Numbered from the stretch's first letter, positions 35,375 to 44,806 are shown. The stretch is DNA of 64,000 nucleotides from Paenibacillus ihbetae (GCF_002741055.1 NZ_CP016809.1:2564501-2628500); one strand, 5' to 3'. The notes: generated by a model from the letters alone, not told the origin. Made by a program: numbers and translations.

Positions 35375-35471
35375 CTTCATTTTGGGGCGGGCCTTCCTTG
35401 CACCGTCGGCAGGATGGAGCTTCCAAGCTGCACCGGGTCCACCTATGCGGTCCGGACTTTGAATGGCCGCT

Positions 35472-36878
35472 TCAATCCCGGTACGGGATCGGCACCTCGA
35501 TCGCTTGCTCGATCACGCCGGGAAAGCTGCTGACGTCAAAGGTCAACGGCTGCGGGTAATCCTCGGGCTCCAGATACAGGTATAGCGTCGTACTCCAGTA
35601 TCCGTCCACTCCGGTCGATTCCGAAGTGGACCGGGAGCCTTCCTGCTCTTTAAATGTATGCCGCTTCCCTTTCCCATCCGTAAAACCCAGGGAGTCGATG
35701 GAGACTGCTCCATGATTGAAATCGCGTTCTTCATATTTTAGCGATAGCGTATATTTGTCCTTGCTCTTCGTGTAGTCTCCGAACTGAATACGATTCTCCG
35801 GCGAGCTCAGCACCTTCCGCCGCTCAACGTCCACGACGACCTGCATATCTCCCCGGTTTACGGCCTGCATCCCTCCAGCTTTCAACACGAGTCCATCCGG
35901 ATGATCAAGTGCATTGCTCTCAAAAAAATACGTCATGTCCCCCTCGGCACCCGGCAGCCACGTCAGGGAATTGCCGAGCTGCACGGCGGAGAAACCGTCC
36001 TTGCGGGATTCGATATTAGGCTGGAACAATCCGGATACCTTCATCGAATTTTGCTTCGGAATATTCGCTTTCACTGTGATGCCCGCCGGTGACAGCACGG
36101 CCTCCTTAAGCGTCATGGTCTGCCCCTGGATTTCAATCACTCGGTTTAACGGCACGGTGCTTGTAAACCGTCTCATCGTTTCCAGATCAAGCTTCAGGTC
36201 CATCTCCATGACCTTCTCATCCGGTGACTTTGTGCTGTACATCGTATTCGTGGAATACGGAGCCACCGCGATGTCGAGGGTGACTGTTTCGGGGATTGGC
36301 GTGCTCTCCTCAAAATAAAAATTTACCTGCCTCGCCCACGTTCCAGCCTTCACAAGCGGATCCCCCCCTGTGCTGGAGGCGTAGGACAGCTTCTTGCCGG
36401 TGTCCGGCTGCCTCAGCTCTTCCCTCAGCACCATGGCATTTCGGTCCGCTCGATTCTCCAGCGTGTAGAAGACCTGCAGCCGCTCTGGTCCCGTCAGCAC
36501 ACCATGGATCGTGACCGTATACTCGCCTGATGCTTCGGATTGGTTCACCGGCTGGATCAAGCCGTGCCGATTCGCCGTCTGAGCCGTAATATCCCCTGCA
36601 AGATCGTACCCTGTCAGCGGCGGATACGGTCCTTGGGCGAGCTCCGGCGATGGCCCCGGCGGGCTGCCGCCTCCCCAAAGAGTCAGCAGCAGCACGGCGG
36701 CGGCAGCGATGACCGCGGCAGAAGCAGCGCGAAGACGATACCGGTTCTTCCGCCTCCGCTCCCCCGCCCGAATCCCGCCCCGAATGGCCGAATCGAGCGC
36801 CTCATCGGGCACCATCATGGATTCCTTCTCCTTTTCATCCTTCATGTCAGCCAGCAACCGTTCTTCTTTCTCAAACAT
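35472..36878 (-). CDS. DUF4179 anti-sigma factor
   Basis: 468 residues from ATG 36878, which overlaps the sigma gene stop by 8 nt; an upstream GTG is also in frame. A short cytoplasmic head (~1-50) carries the predicted sigma-binding region, then one membrane helix (~51-71) and a large extracytoplasmic part (DUF4179 followed by a DUF5643-type region; ITAQTANRHGLIQPVNQSE, YTVTIHGVLTGPERLQVFYTLEN). Overlap with an ECF sigma gene identifies it as the cognate anti-sigma factor that senses an envelope signal. Confidence 0.85.
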   Translation of the reverse strand: MFEKEERLLADMKDEKEKESMMVPDEALDSAIRGGIRAGERRRKNRYRLRAASAAVIAAAAVLLLTLWGGGSPPGPSPELAQGPYPPLTGYDLAGDITAQTANRHGLIQPVNQSEASGEYTVTIHGVLTGPERLQVFYTLENRADRNAMVLREELRQPDTGKKLSYASSTGGDPLVKAGTWARQVNFYFEESTPIPETVTLDIAVAPYSTNTMYSTKSPDEKVMEMDLKLDLETMRRFTSTVPLNRVIEIQGQTMTLKEAVLSPAGITVKANIPKQNSMKVSGLFQPNIESRKDGFSAVQLGNSLTWLPGAEGDMTYFFESNALDHPDGLVLKAGGMQAVNRGDMQVVVDVERRKVLSSPENRIQFGDYTKSKDKYTLSLKYEERDFNHGAVSIDSLGFTDGKGKRHTFKEQEGSRSTSESTGVDGYWSTTLYLYLEPEDYPQPLTFDVSSFPGVIEQAIEVPIPYRD

Positions 36879-37401
36879 GGAATAAGGCACCCCCCGGTTC
36901 CCCGATTTTCTGCCGCAGCAGCTTTAGTCCCTGATGGATCCGCGTTTTTACCGTGCCCTCAGGGCAGTCCAGAATGTCGGCGATTTCGGGTACGGTCATG
37001 TCTTGATAATATTTAAGAATCAGCACATGCCGATATTTGGGCTTCATCCGGCTTAACGCACGTTCCAGATCCAGCTTGCTGTCATTCATCATCTCGAATA
37101 CCGTCCCCGATTCCAGCACTTTCTCCACCGGCACCGTCCGCGCTTTTCGCTTTTGCTCATCGATGCAGCAATGAATCAAGATCCGGATCAGCCAAGGAAC
37201 GAACGCCTCCGGCCGCTTAAGCTTCCGGCGTTTCATCCATGCCCGGCACACCGTCTCCTGTAATACCTCCAGCGCATCAATCTCATTATGCAGATAGCTG
37301 TACGCGATCCCGTATAACCGCCTTCGGTGCCTTGCGACAAGCATGTAAAACGCCTCTTCGTCCCCCCGGCATGCAGCCAGCGCAAGCTCTTTCTCGTCCA
37401 T
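36871..37401 (-). CDS. ECF RNA polymerase sigma factor
   Basis: 176 residues from ATG 37401. Region 2 (DEEAFYMLVARHRRRLYGIAYSYL, DALEVLQETVCRAW) and region 4 (RALSRMKPKYRHVLILKYYQDMTVPEIADILDCPEGTVKTRIHQGLKLL) are complete. It directs RNA polymerase to a stress regulon under control of the membrane anti-sigma factor translated from the overlapping gene. An ECF-like promoter (TGAAA... upstream, ~37480) is possible but unconvincing. 37402-37630 contains nothing else. Confidence 0.92.
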   Translation of the reverse strand: MDEKELALAACRGDEEAFYMLVARHRRRLYGIAYSYLHNEIDALEVLQETVCRAWMKRRKLKRPEAFVPWLIRILIHCCIDEQKRKARTVPVEKVLESGTVFEMMNDSKLDLERALSRMKPKYRHVLILKYYQDMTVPEIADILDCPEGTVKTRIHQGLKLLRQKIGEPGGALFHV

Positions 37402-37630
37402 CCGTCGTTCCTTCCCCTCATTAATCCTGCAGTTTTGTAAAAAGCCATATTACAGGCTTTTGCAAAAGTTCGATTTCAGCCGCTCCCGGGTACAATCAAG
37501 AGATCAACTAGACCGTTTTCGCTCATTTATTGCTGATTGAAAGTCGCTTTTTGGGTTCCAGCAAATTCCTCACTAATAATAAAGACCGTGCAGCATCGGA
37601 AATCGTTTTGTTTTTTTGAAAAAAACAGCA

Positions 37631-37658
37631 AAAAAGCCTGTCCGGCGGTCGGACAGGC
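37631..37658 (-). terminator. Terminator of the small membrane protein gene
   Basis: GCCTGTCCG and CGGACAGGC around 5 nt, followed by TTTTTTGC on the minus strand. Confidence 0.88.
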
Positions 37659-37676
37659 GAATCATACGGCCATCTG

Positions 37677-37865
37677 TCAGCTTCTTCTGCGGCCCTTATA
37701 TAAATAATGATATCCTAAGTAGGCAACCCCGCACAGCAACAGCAAGAGCGCCGAAAACCAGATGACCGGAAGCAGATACGGCGCATGCTCGCTTGCCACA
37801 TACAGCAGCACTGCCGAGAAGGCATACATCAGCATCAACAGAACGATACGCTTGAAAAAGTCCAT
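37677..37865 (-). CDS. Small two-helix membrane protein
   Basis: 62 residues: a basic start (DFFKR), helix ~8-25, short loop, helix ~30-53, and a positively charged end (YKGRRRS) giving both ends inside. It has its own terminator. It is not recognised. Confidence 0.65.
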   Translation of the reverse strand: MDFFKRIVLLMLMYAFSAVLLYVASEHAPYLLPVIWFSALLLLLCGVAYLGYHYLYKGRRRS

Positions 37866-38045
37866 CTCGTCCGCCCTCTCACCCTTTGCGTAAAAGTTTA
37901 AAATAATCTACATTTTTTTCCGTAATATCTATTCTTTATGGTAACGCATCTATTATAAAATTGCACTCAAATTTTGGTAAAACTACACGTTTTCTAGTGA
38001 TGGAACATTCATGTTCAAGAAATATTTAAAATTGGGCTTGCTAAA

Positions 38046-38081
38046 ACTAATATCATTAGTTATTTTACTAACATAATTAGT
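38046..38081 (+). promoter_or_regulatory. Tandem palindromic operators for the downstream TetR
   Basis: ACTAATATCATTAGT (38046-38060, perfect) and ACTAACATAATTAGT (38067-38081, one imperfect pair) lie 21 bp centre to centre, two helical turns apart on one DNA face. They sit 25 bp before the MBL gene, whose partner gene encodes a TetR regulator. Confidence 0.75.
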
Positions 38082-38106
38082 TTATGAGCGAGAGGGGATT
38101 GATTTC

Positions 38107-38832
38107 ATGTTAACCCGCACGATCGAACAGGTTACCCAAGTTTCGTTTTTGCCCCGCCTATTTCCCGTTAATGTCTATCTCGTTGAAGAAAATGACGGCT
38201 TGACGCTGATCGATGCCGGCATGCCGTTCTCCGAGAAAGGAATCCTCGAAGCCGCGGCGGCTATCGGAAAGCCGATTACGCGCATCCTGTTAACCCATGC
38301 CCACGATGACCATATCGGTGCCCTCGACGGGTTGAAGAAGGCGCTGCCTCAAGCCGCCGTGTATATCTCCCGGCGGGATGCGCAGCTGCTCGCCGGCCAT
38401 CGGGACCTGCTCCCGGGCGAGCCGAAAACCGCGATCCGAGGCGGCGTGCCTAAGCCTAAAGCGGTAAAGACGGTACCGGATGTGCTGCTTGAGGACGGGG
38501 ACAGCGTCGGCTCGCTTAAAGCGCTCGCGTCGCCGGGCCACACGCCGGGACATATGGCGTTTCTGGACCAGCGCAGCGGCATTCTGATCGCCGGTGACGC
38601 CTGGCAGACCCGCGGCGGATTGGCTGTCTCCGGCGTGCTCCGGCCTTGGTTCCCTTTTCCGGCGATGGCAACCTGGAGCAAGGAGCTGGCTCTGTCGACC
38701 GCGATTGCCCATGCAGCGCTTCAGCCTGCCGTGCTGGCCGTCGGACATGGTCCGATGATTATTCAGCCGGAGGCGCGCATGCAGCGTGCAATTGAAGAGG
38801 CGCATAGGCGCATCGGGAGGGCTGCACGATGA
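38107..38832 (+). CDS. MBL-fold metallo-hydrolase
   Basis: 241 residues. The zinc-binding motif THAHDDH (63-69) is intact; further ligands are in SPGHTPGH and GDAWQ, and GHGP lies near the end. The glyoxalase II/lactonase-like class hydrolyses thioesters, lactones or similar. Its stop overlaps the TetR start by 4 nt (ATGA) and it follows paired palindromes, so the two form a self-regulated unit, probably for detoxification or quorum-signal-like lactones. Substrate unknown. Confidence 0.88.
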   Translation: MLTRTIEQVTQVSFLPRLFPVNVYLVEENDGLTLIDAGMPFSEKGILEAAAAIGKPITRILLTHAHDDHIGALDGLKKALPQAAVYISRRDAQLLAGHRDLLPGEPKTAIRGGVPKPKAVKTVPDVLLEDGDSVGSLKALASPGHTPGHMAFLDQRSGILIAGDAWQTRGGLAVSGVLRPWFPFPAMATWSKELALSTAIAHAALQPAVLAVGHGPMIIQPEARMQRAIEEAHRRIGRAAR

Positions 38833-39404
38833 GTCCAAGACCCGGCATTGATCGCAACCAGCTCCTGCAGGCTGCGGCGGAGATCGCTGACCACAGCGGC
38901 TTCCATTCCGTTACGCTGGCCGCGCTGGCCGGCCGGCTCGGCGTCAGATCGCCGTCGCTCTATAACCATGTCGACGGACTTCCCGGCCTGCATGCCGCTT
39001 TAACGCAGTATGGCCTTCAGATTCTGCATGACCGGCTGCTGAAGGCTGTCGCCGGCCGTTCCGGCGAGGAGGCTCTTCGACACGTTTGCATCGCTTATGT
39101 CGAGTTCGCCAGAACGCATCCCGGCCTATATGAGGCCGCTCTTCAGCCGATCCAGCCGGATCAGGCCGACACGAAGCAGATCGGCGATGAGATTGTCAGG
39201 CTGCTGCTGCTGGTGCTCGCTCCTTACGGACTCGAAGAAGCCGGGGCGCTGCATGCGGTGCGGACGCTCCGAAGTCTGTGCCACGGCTTTTCCTCCCTGG
39301 AACGCGGCGGCCAGTTCGCCATGAATCTGTCCCTGGACGATACCCTCGCGTACATGATCGAGATATTCATCCAGGGGCTCAGCGCTCAGCGCAGACAGCA
39401 TTAA
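38829..39404 (+). CDS. TetR family regulator (WHG-type C-terminal domain)
   Basis: 191 residues. N-terminal helix-turn-helix (LLQAAAEIADHSGFHSVTLAALAGRLGVRSPSLYNHV) and a C-terminal WHG/TetR_C_33-like domain (EFARTHPGLYEAAL, TLRSLCHGFSSLE). It is translationally coupled to the MBL gene and very probably represses it through the tandem palindromes at 38046-38081. The inducer is probably the hydrolase substrate. Confidence 0.9.
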   Translation: MSPRPGIDRNQLLQAAAEIADHSGFHSVTLAALAGRLGVRSPSLYNHVDGLPGLHAALTQYGLQILHDRLLKAVAGRSGEEALRHVCIAYVEFARTHPGLYEAALQPIQPDQADTKQIGDEIVRLLLLVLAPYGLEEAGALHAVRTLRSLCHGFSSLERGGQFAMNLSLDDTLAYMIEIFIQGLSAQRRQH

Positions 39405-39561
39405 CCTTCCATCGCCCTTTTCGGGTGCTGTCAGGCGGCGCCGGACGATGATGGCCGCTGTTCGATGTCTCACAAGCCGGCGTACGGACGGCTTGGCCAG
39501 CGCCTGCTTCTTCACCGGCCGGCTTCTATCCCCCCTGATTTTGCCTGTCATGAGAATGTGC

Positions 39562-39567
39562 TATAAT
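39562..39567 (+). promoter_or_regulatory. -10 box upstream of ccdC
   Basis: TATAAT preceded by TG at one-base spacing; the -35 (TTTTGC at 17 bp) is poor. Confidence 0.45.
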
Positions 39568-39620
39568 CAAGGAACAGAATATAGCCATCTCATCTTACTT
39601 AGGGAAAGAGGTTCTGAATT

Positions 39621-40112
39621 GTGGTTGATTTCAATTCCCCAATTCTTCAAATAGGCTCCACGGTCGCGATGCTCGTCATGGCATTAACGGTGATATTCAT
39701 CCGGATGAAGGCCAGCCACCGGCCTGTAACCGTGAAGAAGATCATTATCCCGCCGCTCGCGATGAGCACGGGGTTTCTGATGTTCGTGGAGAAGCAGGTG
39801 CGAATCCCGATCTGGTGGGGGATCATCGCTTTTCTTGTCGGCTGGTTTATCTTCTCCTACCCGCTCATTCGGAGCACCCGGTTCGAGAAGGTGGACGGGC
39901 AGATCTTCATGCAGAAGTCACGCAGCTTTGTCTACATTCTGCTTGGCCTGCTGGCCTTCCGGCTTCTGCTGCACGGGTATATCGAGCAGCATATTTCCAT
40001 TCCGCAGACGGCGGCGCTGTTCTTCCTGCTCGCATACGGAATGATCGTACATTGGCGCATCTCCATGTACCGCCAGTATCAGCAAATCACAGGCCCCGAA
40101 GCGGCCATGTGA
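39621..40112 (+). CDS. ccdC: CcdC-like membrane protein
   Basis: 163 residues from GTG 39621 (GAGG site). Four or five membrane helices, with the family blocks FIRMKASHRPVTVKKIIIPPLAMSTGFLMF, RSTRFEKVDGQIFMQKS and LAYGMIVHWRISMYRQY. CcdC is encoded with the cytochrome c maturation protein CcdA in Bacillus, but its role is not established. Here ccdA is not adjacent. Confidence 0.82.
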   Translation: MVDFNSPILQIGSTVAMLVMALTVIFIRMKASHRPVTVKKIIIPPLAMSTGFLMFVEKQVRIPIWWGIIAFLVGWFIFSYPLIRSTRFEKVDGQIFMQKSRSFVYILLGLLAFRLLLHGYIEQHISIPQTAALFFLLAYGMIVHWRISMYRQYQQITGPEAAM

Positions 40113-40129
40113 GCTTAAACAAGACGCGA

Positions 40130-40201
40130 AAAAAGAGTGCCGATCCGCACGGTGCAAGGGCTCCCTTGAGCCAAGCCTTGTGCGGCCGCCACTCTTTTTC
40201 T
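40130..40201 (+). terminator. Bidirectional terminator between ccdC and curA-like gene
   Basis: AAAAAAGAGTG and CACTCTTTTTC outer arms with CGCA/TGCG and GGCT/AGCC inner stems. Confidence 0.85.
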
Positions 40202-40228
40202 ATTTGCCGGATGGTCGGTTCCAATGGA

Positions 40229-41242
40229 TCAATTCTGCTCCTCGCTTACCTTCACCAGCTGTTTCCCGAGATTCTCCCCGCTGAACAGCCCCAGGAACGC
40301 CTCCGGCGTATTCTCGAAGCCTTCGATGATATTCTCGGCATGCTTAATCTTTCCGTCACGCAGCCACTCGGCCAATTCGTGCAGCGCTTCATTATACCGG
40401 CTCTGATAATCGCCGACGAGAAATCCCTTCATTAAGGCCGTATTGGTCAGCAGCAGGCTTTGAATCCTCGGACCGGTGTCCGGCTTCTCCAGATTGTACA
40501 GCGCAATTTGTCCGCAAATCGGAATGCGGGCATTTTTGTTAATCAGGCGCAGCACCGCATCGGAAACCTCCCCGCCGACGTTATCGAAGTAAATGTCCAC
40601 CCCATCGGGGCAAGCCTCCCGGAGCTCATCCTCAAACGTCTCCGAATGATAATTCAGGGCCGCGTCAAAGCCGAGCTCCTCCGTCAAATACCTTATCTTC
40701 TCATCCGACCCGGCAATGCCGACCACACGGGTTCCCTTTATCTTGGCAATTTGCCCAACGATCATGCCGACGGCTCCGGCGGCCCCGGAGACGACGACCG
40801 TCTCGCCGGCCTGAGGCTGGCCGATGTCGAGAAGCCCGAAATACGCCGTCAAGCCGGTCATCCCGAGCACGCCCAGCGCGGTTGATACGGGAGCCAGCTC
40901 CGGATTGATCTTGCGCAGCGTGGATGAGCTCACGACCGCGTACCGCCGCCAGCCCCAGTTGCCTGCAACGAAATCGCCTTCCCGAAATCCCGGGTGCGTC
41001 GATTCCATGACCTGGCCGACCGCGCCGCCCTGAATGACCTCGCCCACCTCATAGGGCTTGACATAGCTTTTCGCATCGCTCATTCTTCCCCGCATATACG
41101 GGTCAACCGAAAGATACACCGTCCGCACCAGCACTTCGCCGGCCTGCGGAACAGGCATGGGCTGTTCCTCGAACGCAAAATCCGCCTGATTCGGCATCCC
41201 TTGCGGACGCTTGGCCAGTATAATTTGCTCATTGACAGACAT
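40229..41242 (-). CDS. NADP-dependent medium-chain oxidoreductase, CurA/LTB4DH type
   Basis: 337 residues from ATG 41242 (AAGGAGG). Zinc-free MDR family: LSVDPYMRGRMSD, GLDIGQPQAGETVVVSGAAGAVGMIVGQIAK (Rossmann loop) and GVDIYFDNVGGEV are typical of curcumin/alkenal double-bond reductases. It probably reduces activated carbon-carbon double bonds with NADPH. The next gene upstream on this strand is cstR; a shared message is unlikely given the 150-bp gap. Confidence 0.9.
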   Translation of the reverse strand: MSVNEQIILAKRPQGMPNQADFAFEEQPMPVPQAGEVLVRTVYLSVDPYMRGRMSDAKSYVKPYEVGEVIQGGAVGQVMESTHPGFREGDFVAGNWGWRRYAVVSSSTLRKINPELAPVSTALGVLGMTGLTAYFGLLDIGQPQAGETVVVSGAAGAVGMIVGQIAKIKGTRVVGIAGSDEKIRYLTEELGFDAALNYHSETFEDELREACPDGVDIYFDNVGGEVSDAVLRLINKNARIPICGQIALYNLEKPDTGPRIQSLLLTNTALMKGFLVGDYQSRYNEALHELAEWLRDGKIKHAENIIEGFENTPEAFLGLFSGENLGKQLVKVSEEQN

Positions 41243-41395
41243 ATGAGTACCCTCCTTTATGAAGTCATTACATTCATTTACCCATTTTGTCCGATCCTGA
41301 TCCATTTCATAAATCAGCTTGATGCAAATTTACCGTTTAAGACGCAGCGCAGCCCCAATTCTCCATGCCCCTGCTTGGGGAATGCCCCGGCAGGA

Positions 41396-41656
41396 CTACC
41401 TGCTCTTGACGAGGAGATTCACCGCTTCTTGAACAAGCTTCTCCGTATTCTCGCCGTCCTCCTCAGCCTTGCGCACGCATTCCACCAGATTGGCGCTGAC
41501 CACGACGCCGATCGTGCGGTCGATCGCCGTACGGGCAGCCGTTAATTGCGTGATAACCTCCCGGCAGTCCTTCGCCTCCTCCATCATTTTCAATATCCCC
41601 CGAAGCTGTCCTTCAATCCGCTTTACCCGGTTCTTCACCTGATCGTCGTACTGCAT
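41396..41656 (-). CDS. cstR: CstR-type persulfide-sensing repressor
   Basis: 86 residues of the CsoR/RcnR/DUF156 four-helix family. It has Cys31 and Cys60, the two positions used by CstR to form tri- or tetrasulfide bridges, while the metal-ligand His of CsoR is Asn here (SANLVEC). The rest (RIEGQLRG, MMEEAKDCREVITQL, EAVNLLVKSR) also follows CstR closely. It should derepress sulfide-oxidation genes on persulfide stress, but no sulfurtransferase or persulfide dioxygenase lies beside it. A -10-like TATAAT (41710-41715, minus) lies upstream. Confidence 0.85.
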   Translation of the reverse strand: MQYDDQVKNRVKRIEGQLRGILKMMEEAKDCREVITQLTAARTAIDRTIGVVVSANLVECVRKAEEDGENTEKLVQEAVNLLVKSR

Positions 41657-42095
41657 TCCTTGTCATCCCCTTTAACGTTTATCCGTTCATGCTCGTCCCT
41701 CTTCTTCTAATTATAGCATCATTCATGCCCCCGAAGCCCGCAATCATACCCATATCCGGCACAGGTTCGGTACTATGATCGGCTGCTGAATCTCATTATT
41801 GCTCCTGGCTTAGGGCTTGTATCGTTGCGGAGCGCATGGTATATTTTTAGCAGAGTCATCACATTCATAATTTAAAGGCAATGTTATCTTACTTGAGGTT
41901 TTGCACAAATCCATAGAGCGGTTTTCAATCAACAATATAGAGGTGAAACGGTCTAATTCGTCTGTATATTGTATACCTGAAGCAGCTGGAATCGGATTTT
42001 GCAAAATCCCTGACTTACAAAAGGTACAACCTCGGCTATTTTTTAGTCCTGGATGTGCCTTTTTTAATTTTGTCAATCAAAGGAGGAATTTATCG

Positions 42096-43844
42096 ATGTT
42101 CTTGGAAGCCATTTATCATCGTCCGCGCAAAAACTGGTCCTACGCCTACGACGGCACGACCGTTCACCTCAGAATCCGCGCGAAAAAGGATGACCTCACC
42201 GAGGTGTACGCGCTTGCCGGCGATAAATACATGTGGGATCAGACGATGGAATACATTCCGATGACCAAGCTGGCTTCGGATGAGCTGTTCGACTATTGGG
42301 AGTGCGAGGCTACGCCGCCGTACCGCCGCCTGAAATACGGCTTCCTGCTCCAAAAGGGACAGGAGAAGCGCTGGATGACGGAATACGACTTCCTCACGGA
42401 GCCGCCGGCTAATCCGGATCGCCTGTTCGAATACCCGTTCATCAACCCGGATGACGTATTCCAGCCGCCGGCTTGGGTGAAGGACGCCGTATTCTATCAG
42501 ATTTTCCCTGAGCGTTTCGCAAACGGCGATCCGAGCAACGATCCGGAAGGCGCCCTGCCGTGGGGAAGCGCAGAGCCGACGCCGAACAACTTCTTCGGCG
42601 GCGACCTCCAAGGGGTGATCGATCATCTGGATCATCTGAGCGAGCTGGGCGTCAACGCGATCTATTTCACGCCGCTGTTTAAAGCAACGACCAACCATAA
42701 ATACGATACGGAAGACTATTTGGAAATCGACCCTCAGTTCGGGGATAAAGATACGCTGAAGAAGCTGGTCGACCTGTGTCACGCCCGGGGGATCCGCGTG
42801 CTGCTGGATGCGGTCTTCAACCATTCCGGCAGAACGTTCGCGCCATTCGTGGACGTGCAAAAGAACGGCGAAAAATCAAAGTACAAGGACTGGTTCTATA
42901 TCCGTTCCCTGCCGCTTGAAGTGGTTGACGGCATCCCGACCTACGATACCTTCGCCTTCGAGCCGCTCATGCCGAAGCTGAACACGGAAAATCCGGAGGT
43001 GCGGGCTTATCTCCTGAAGGCTGCCGAATACTGGATTAAAGAGACTGGTATCGACGGCTGGCGTCTGGACGTTGCGAACGAGGTCGGACACAGCTTCTGG
43101 CGCGAATTCCGTCAGGTCGTGAAAAAAGCCAATCCTGACGCCTACATTCTAGGTGAAGTATGGCACGAATCCTCCATCTGGCTTGAAGGGGACCAGTTCG
43201 ACGCGGTCATGAACTATCCGTTCACGAATGCAGTGCTGGACTTCTTCATTAACCGCACCGCGGATGCGGAGAAGTTCTCGTTCATGCTCGGCAAGCAGCT
43301 TGCGGGTTATCCGCGACAGGCCAGCGAAGTGATGTTCAATCTGCTGGACAGCCACGATACCGCGAGACTGCTGACGCAGGCCGGCGGCGACAAGCGCCTG
43401 ATGAAGCTTGCGGCCATGTTCCAATTCACTTATTTCGGCACCCCTTGCATTTACTATGGCGACGAAATCGGCATGGACGGCGGACACGACCCGGGCTGCC
43501 GCAAATGCATGGAGTGGGATGAGACCAAGCACGACAAGGACCTGTTCACGTTCTACCAGACCCTCATCAAGCTTCGCAGATCCCATCCGGCCCTGCGCAC
43601 AGGCTCCTTCAAGTTCCTGCAGGCGGAGAAGAACGGCGGCAAGCTTGCCTACCTGCGCGAGGACGACAACGAAACGATTATCGTGGCGGTCAACAACGAT
43701 AAAGCCGGCAATACCCTGTCCTTGCCTGTCCAGCATCAGCAATGGACCAACCTGTGGAACGGTCAACCGCTCGGCGCTAAGCAAGGCCAGCTGACCGTGA
43801 AGCTGCCTGCGTACGGGTTTGCGATTTTGAAGGCCCAGCAATAA
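42096..43844 (+). CDS. nplT: Neopullulanase/cyclomaltodextrinase (GH13_20)
   Basis: 582 residues from ATG 42096 with AAAGGAGG. An N-terminal CBM34-like domain (~1-120) precedes the GH13 barrel: AIYFTPLF, LDAVFNHSG, catalytic nucleophile Asp325 (GWRLDVANE), acid Glu354 (LGEVWH) and Asp421 (LLDSHD). There is no signal peptide, so it acts inside the cell on imported cyclodextrins, pullulan fragments or maltodextrins. It feeds maltose to the phosphorylase encoded near 63.1 kb. The 440 bp upstream hold no gene I would support. Confidence 0.93.
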   Translation: MFLEAIYHRPRKNWSYAYDGTTVHLRIRAKKDDLTEVYALAGDKYMWDQTMEYIPMTKLASDELFDYWECEATPPYRRLKYGFLLQKGQEKRWMTEYDFLTEPPANPDRLFEYPFINPDDVFQPPAWVKDAVFYQIFPERFANGDPSNDPEGALPWGSAEPTPNNFFGGDLQGVIDHLDHLSELGVNAIYFTPLFKATTNHKYDTEDYLEIDPQFGDKDTLKKLVDLCHARGIRVLLDAVFNHSGRTFAPFVDVQKNGEKSKYKDWFYIRSLPLEVVDGIPTYDTFAFEPLMPKLNTENPEVRAYLLKAAEYWIKETGIDGWRLDVANEVGHSFWREFRQVVKKANPDAYILGEVWHESSIWLEGDQFDAVMNYPFTNAVLDFFINRTADAEKFSFMLGKQLAGYPRQASEVMFNLLDSHDTARLLTQAGGDKRLMKLAAMFQFTYFGTPCIYYGDEIGMDGGHDPGCRKCMEWDETKHDKDLFTFYQTLIKLRRSHPALRTGSFKFLQAEKNGGKLAYLREDDNETIIVAVNNDKAGNTLSLPVQHQQWTNLWNGQPLGAKQGQLTVKLPAYGFAILKAQQ

Positions 43845-43865
43845 TTGATATTCTACAATAAGAGC

Positions 43866-43910
43866 AGCTCCCTTCGAACGCCGTGGCTTACGGCTCGGGG
43901 GAGCTTTTTT
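43866..43910 (+). terminator. Terminator of nplT
   Basis: AGCTCCC and GGGGAGCTTTTTT with an inner CCGT/ACGG stem. Confidence 0.85.
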
Positions 43911-43972
43911 AATGCCGGGGATTTCGTTTCTCGGCTTTCCTGCATAAAGCTCGAATTCCTCCGTTTTTTCTA

Positions 43973-44001
43973 TTGACTAACCGGTCAATCAATAATAAAA
44001 T
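43973..44001 (+). promoter_or_regulatory. Promoter with TetR-type operator
   Basis: The -35 TTGACT and -10 TAAAAT are 17 bp apart, and a 16-bp near-palindrome TTGACTAACCGGTCAA (43973-43988) covers the -35 and spacer. This is the classic operator form for TetR repressors; one is encoded two genes on. Confidence 0.7.
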
Positions 44002-44050
44002 GAACGCATCGGCCGATCCATATTTCGGAAAATGAATGGAGGGTATTCAC

Positions 44051-44806
44051 ATGGATTTGTATTACGAGATACACGGCAGCGGAAAGCCGATCTTGATGAT
44101 TCACAGCGGCGGCGCCGATTCGCGGGACTGGAGCCTTATCACGCCGCTGCTCCAACATCGCTTTCAAGTGATTACGATGGACGGTAGAGGAATCGGCAAC
44201 TCCCCTTCTCCTGTCGAGCAGCCCAATTATATTCTTGATGTGCTGTCCCTGCTGGACCATCTTAACCTTCCGCAGGCCGCCATCGTCGGCCACTCCATGG
44301 GCGGCCAGATTGCCACCGAATTCGCGATCCATTATCCTGAAAGAGTATCGGAGTTAGTCCTGATCGCACCCGCCTTATCCGGCTATCCGTATTCCGATGA
44401 ATTCCAGGACTATATGAAACATGTGGACGAGGCCGCACCGGATGTAGAGCTGATGATTGAGCGTTCGATCGGCGCCCCTTCCTACAAGGTTGCTAGAAGC
44501 AGCCCCCAGCGGGAGCTTATGGTTGACATGCTGCGCCGTCATTTCATGCGTACCTTTACGTGGCCTGCCGCTGCCTTTGCGCCGATCTGGCCGGCGCCGC
44601 CTGCTTACGAGCGGCTCGAAGAGATCCGGGCCAGGACGCTATTCATCATCGGGGACCAGGAGCTGCCGGATAACCTGCTGGTCGCCGAAAGCTTCGAGCG
44701 CGTGCCGGACATCCGATTCATCAGGATGACAGGGGCCGATCACATGGTCACGCTGACTCATCCTGAAGCCGTATCTCAGCATATTAGCGATTTTGTGGAG
44801 GACTGA
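44051..44806 (+). CDS. Alpha/beta-fold hydrolase
   Basis: 251 residues from ATG 44051 (GGAGGG). Nucleophile elbow GHSMGG with Ser82, oxyanion region MIHSGG, acid in FIIGDQELPDN and catalytic His in TGADHMVTLTHP. Related to 3-oxoadipate enol-lactonase or generic esterase-like hydrolases; substrate unknown. It shares an operator-controlled promoter with the TetR gene that follows after 7 bp. Confidence 0.88.
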   Translation: MDLYYEIHGSGKPILMIHSGGADSRDWSLITPLLQHRFQVITMDGRGIGNSPSPVEQPNYILDVLSLLDHLNLPQAAIVGHSMGGQIATEFAIHYPERVSELVLIAPALSGYPYSDEFQDYMKHVDEAAPDVELMIERSIGAPSYKVARSSPQRELMVDMLRRHFMRTFTWPAAAFAPIWPAPPAYERLEEIRARTLFIIGDQELPDNLLVAESFERVPDIRFIRMTGADHMVTLTHPEAVSQHISDFVED

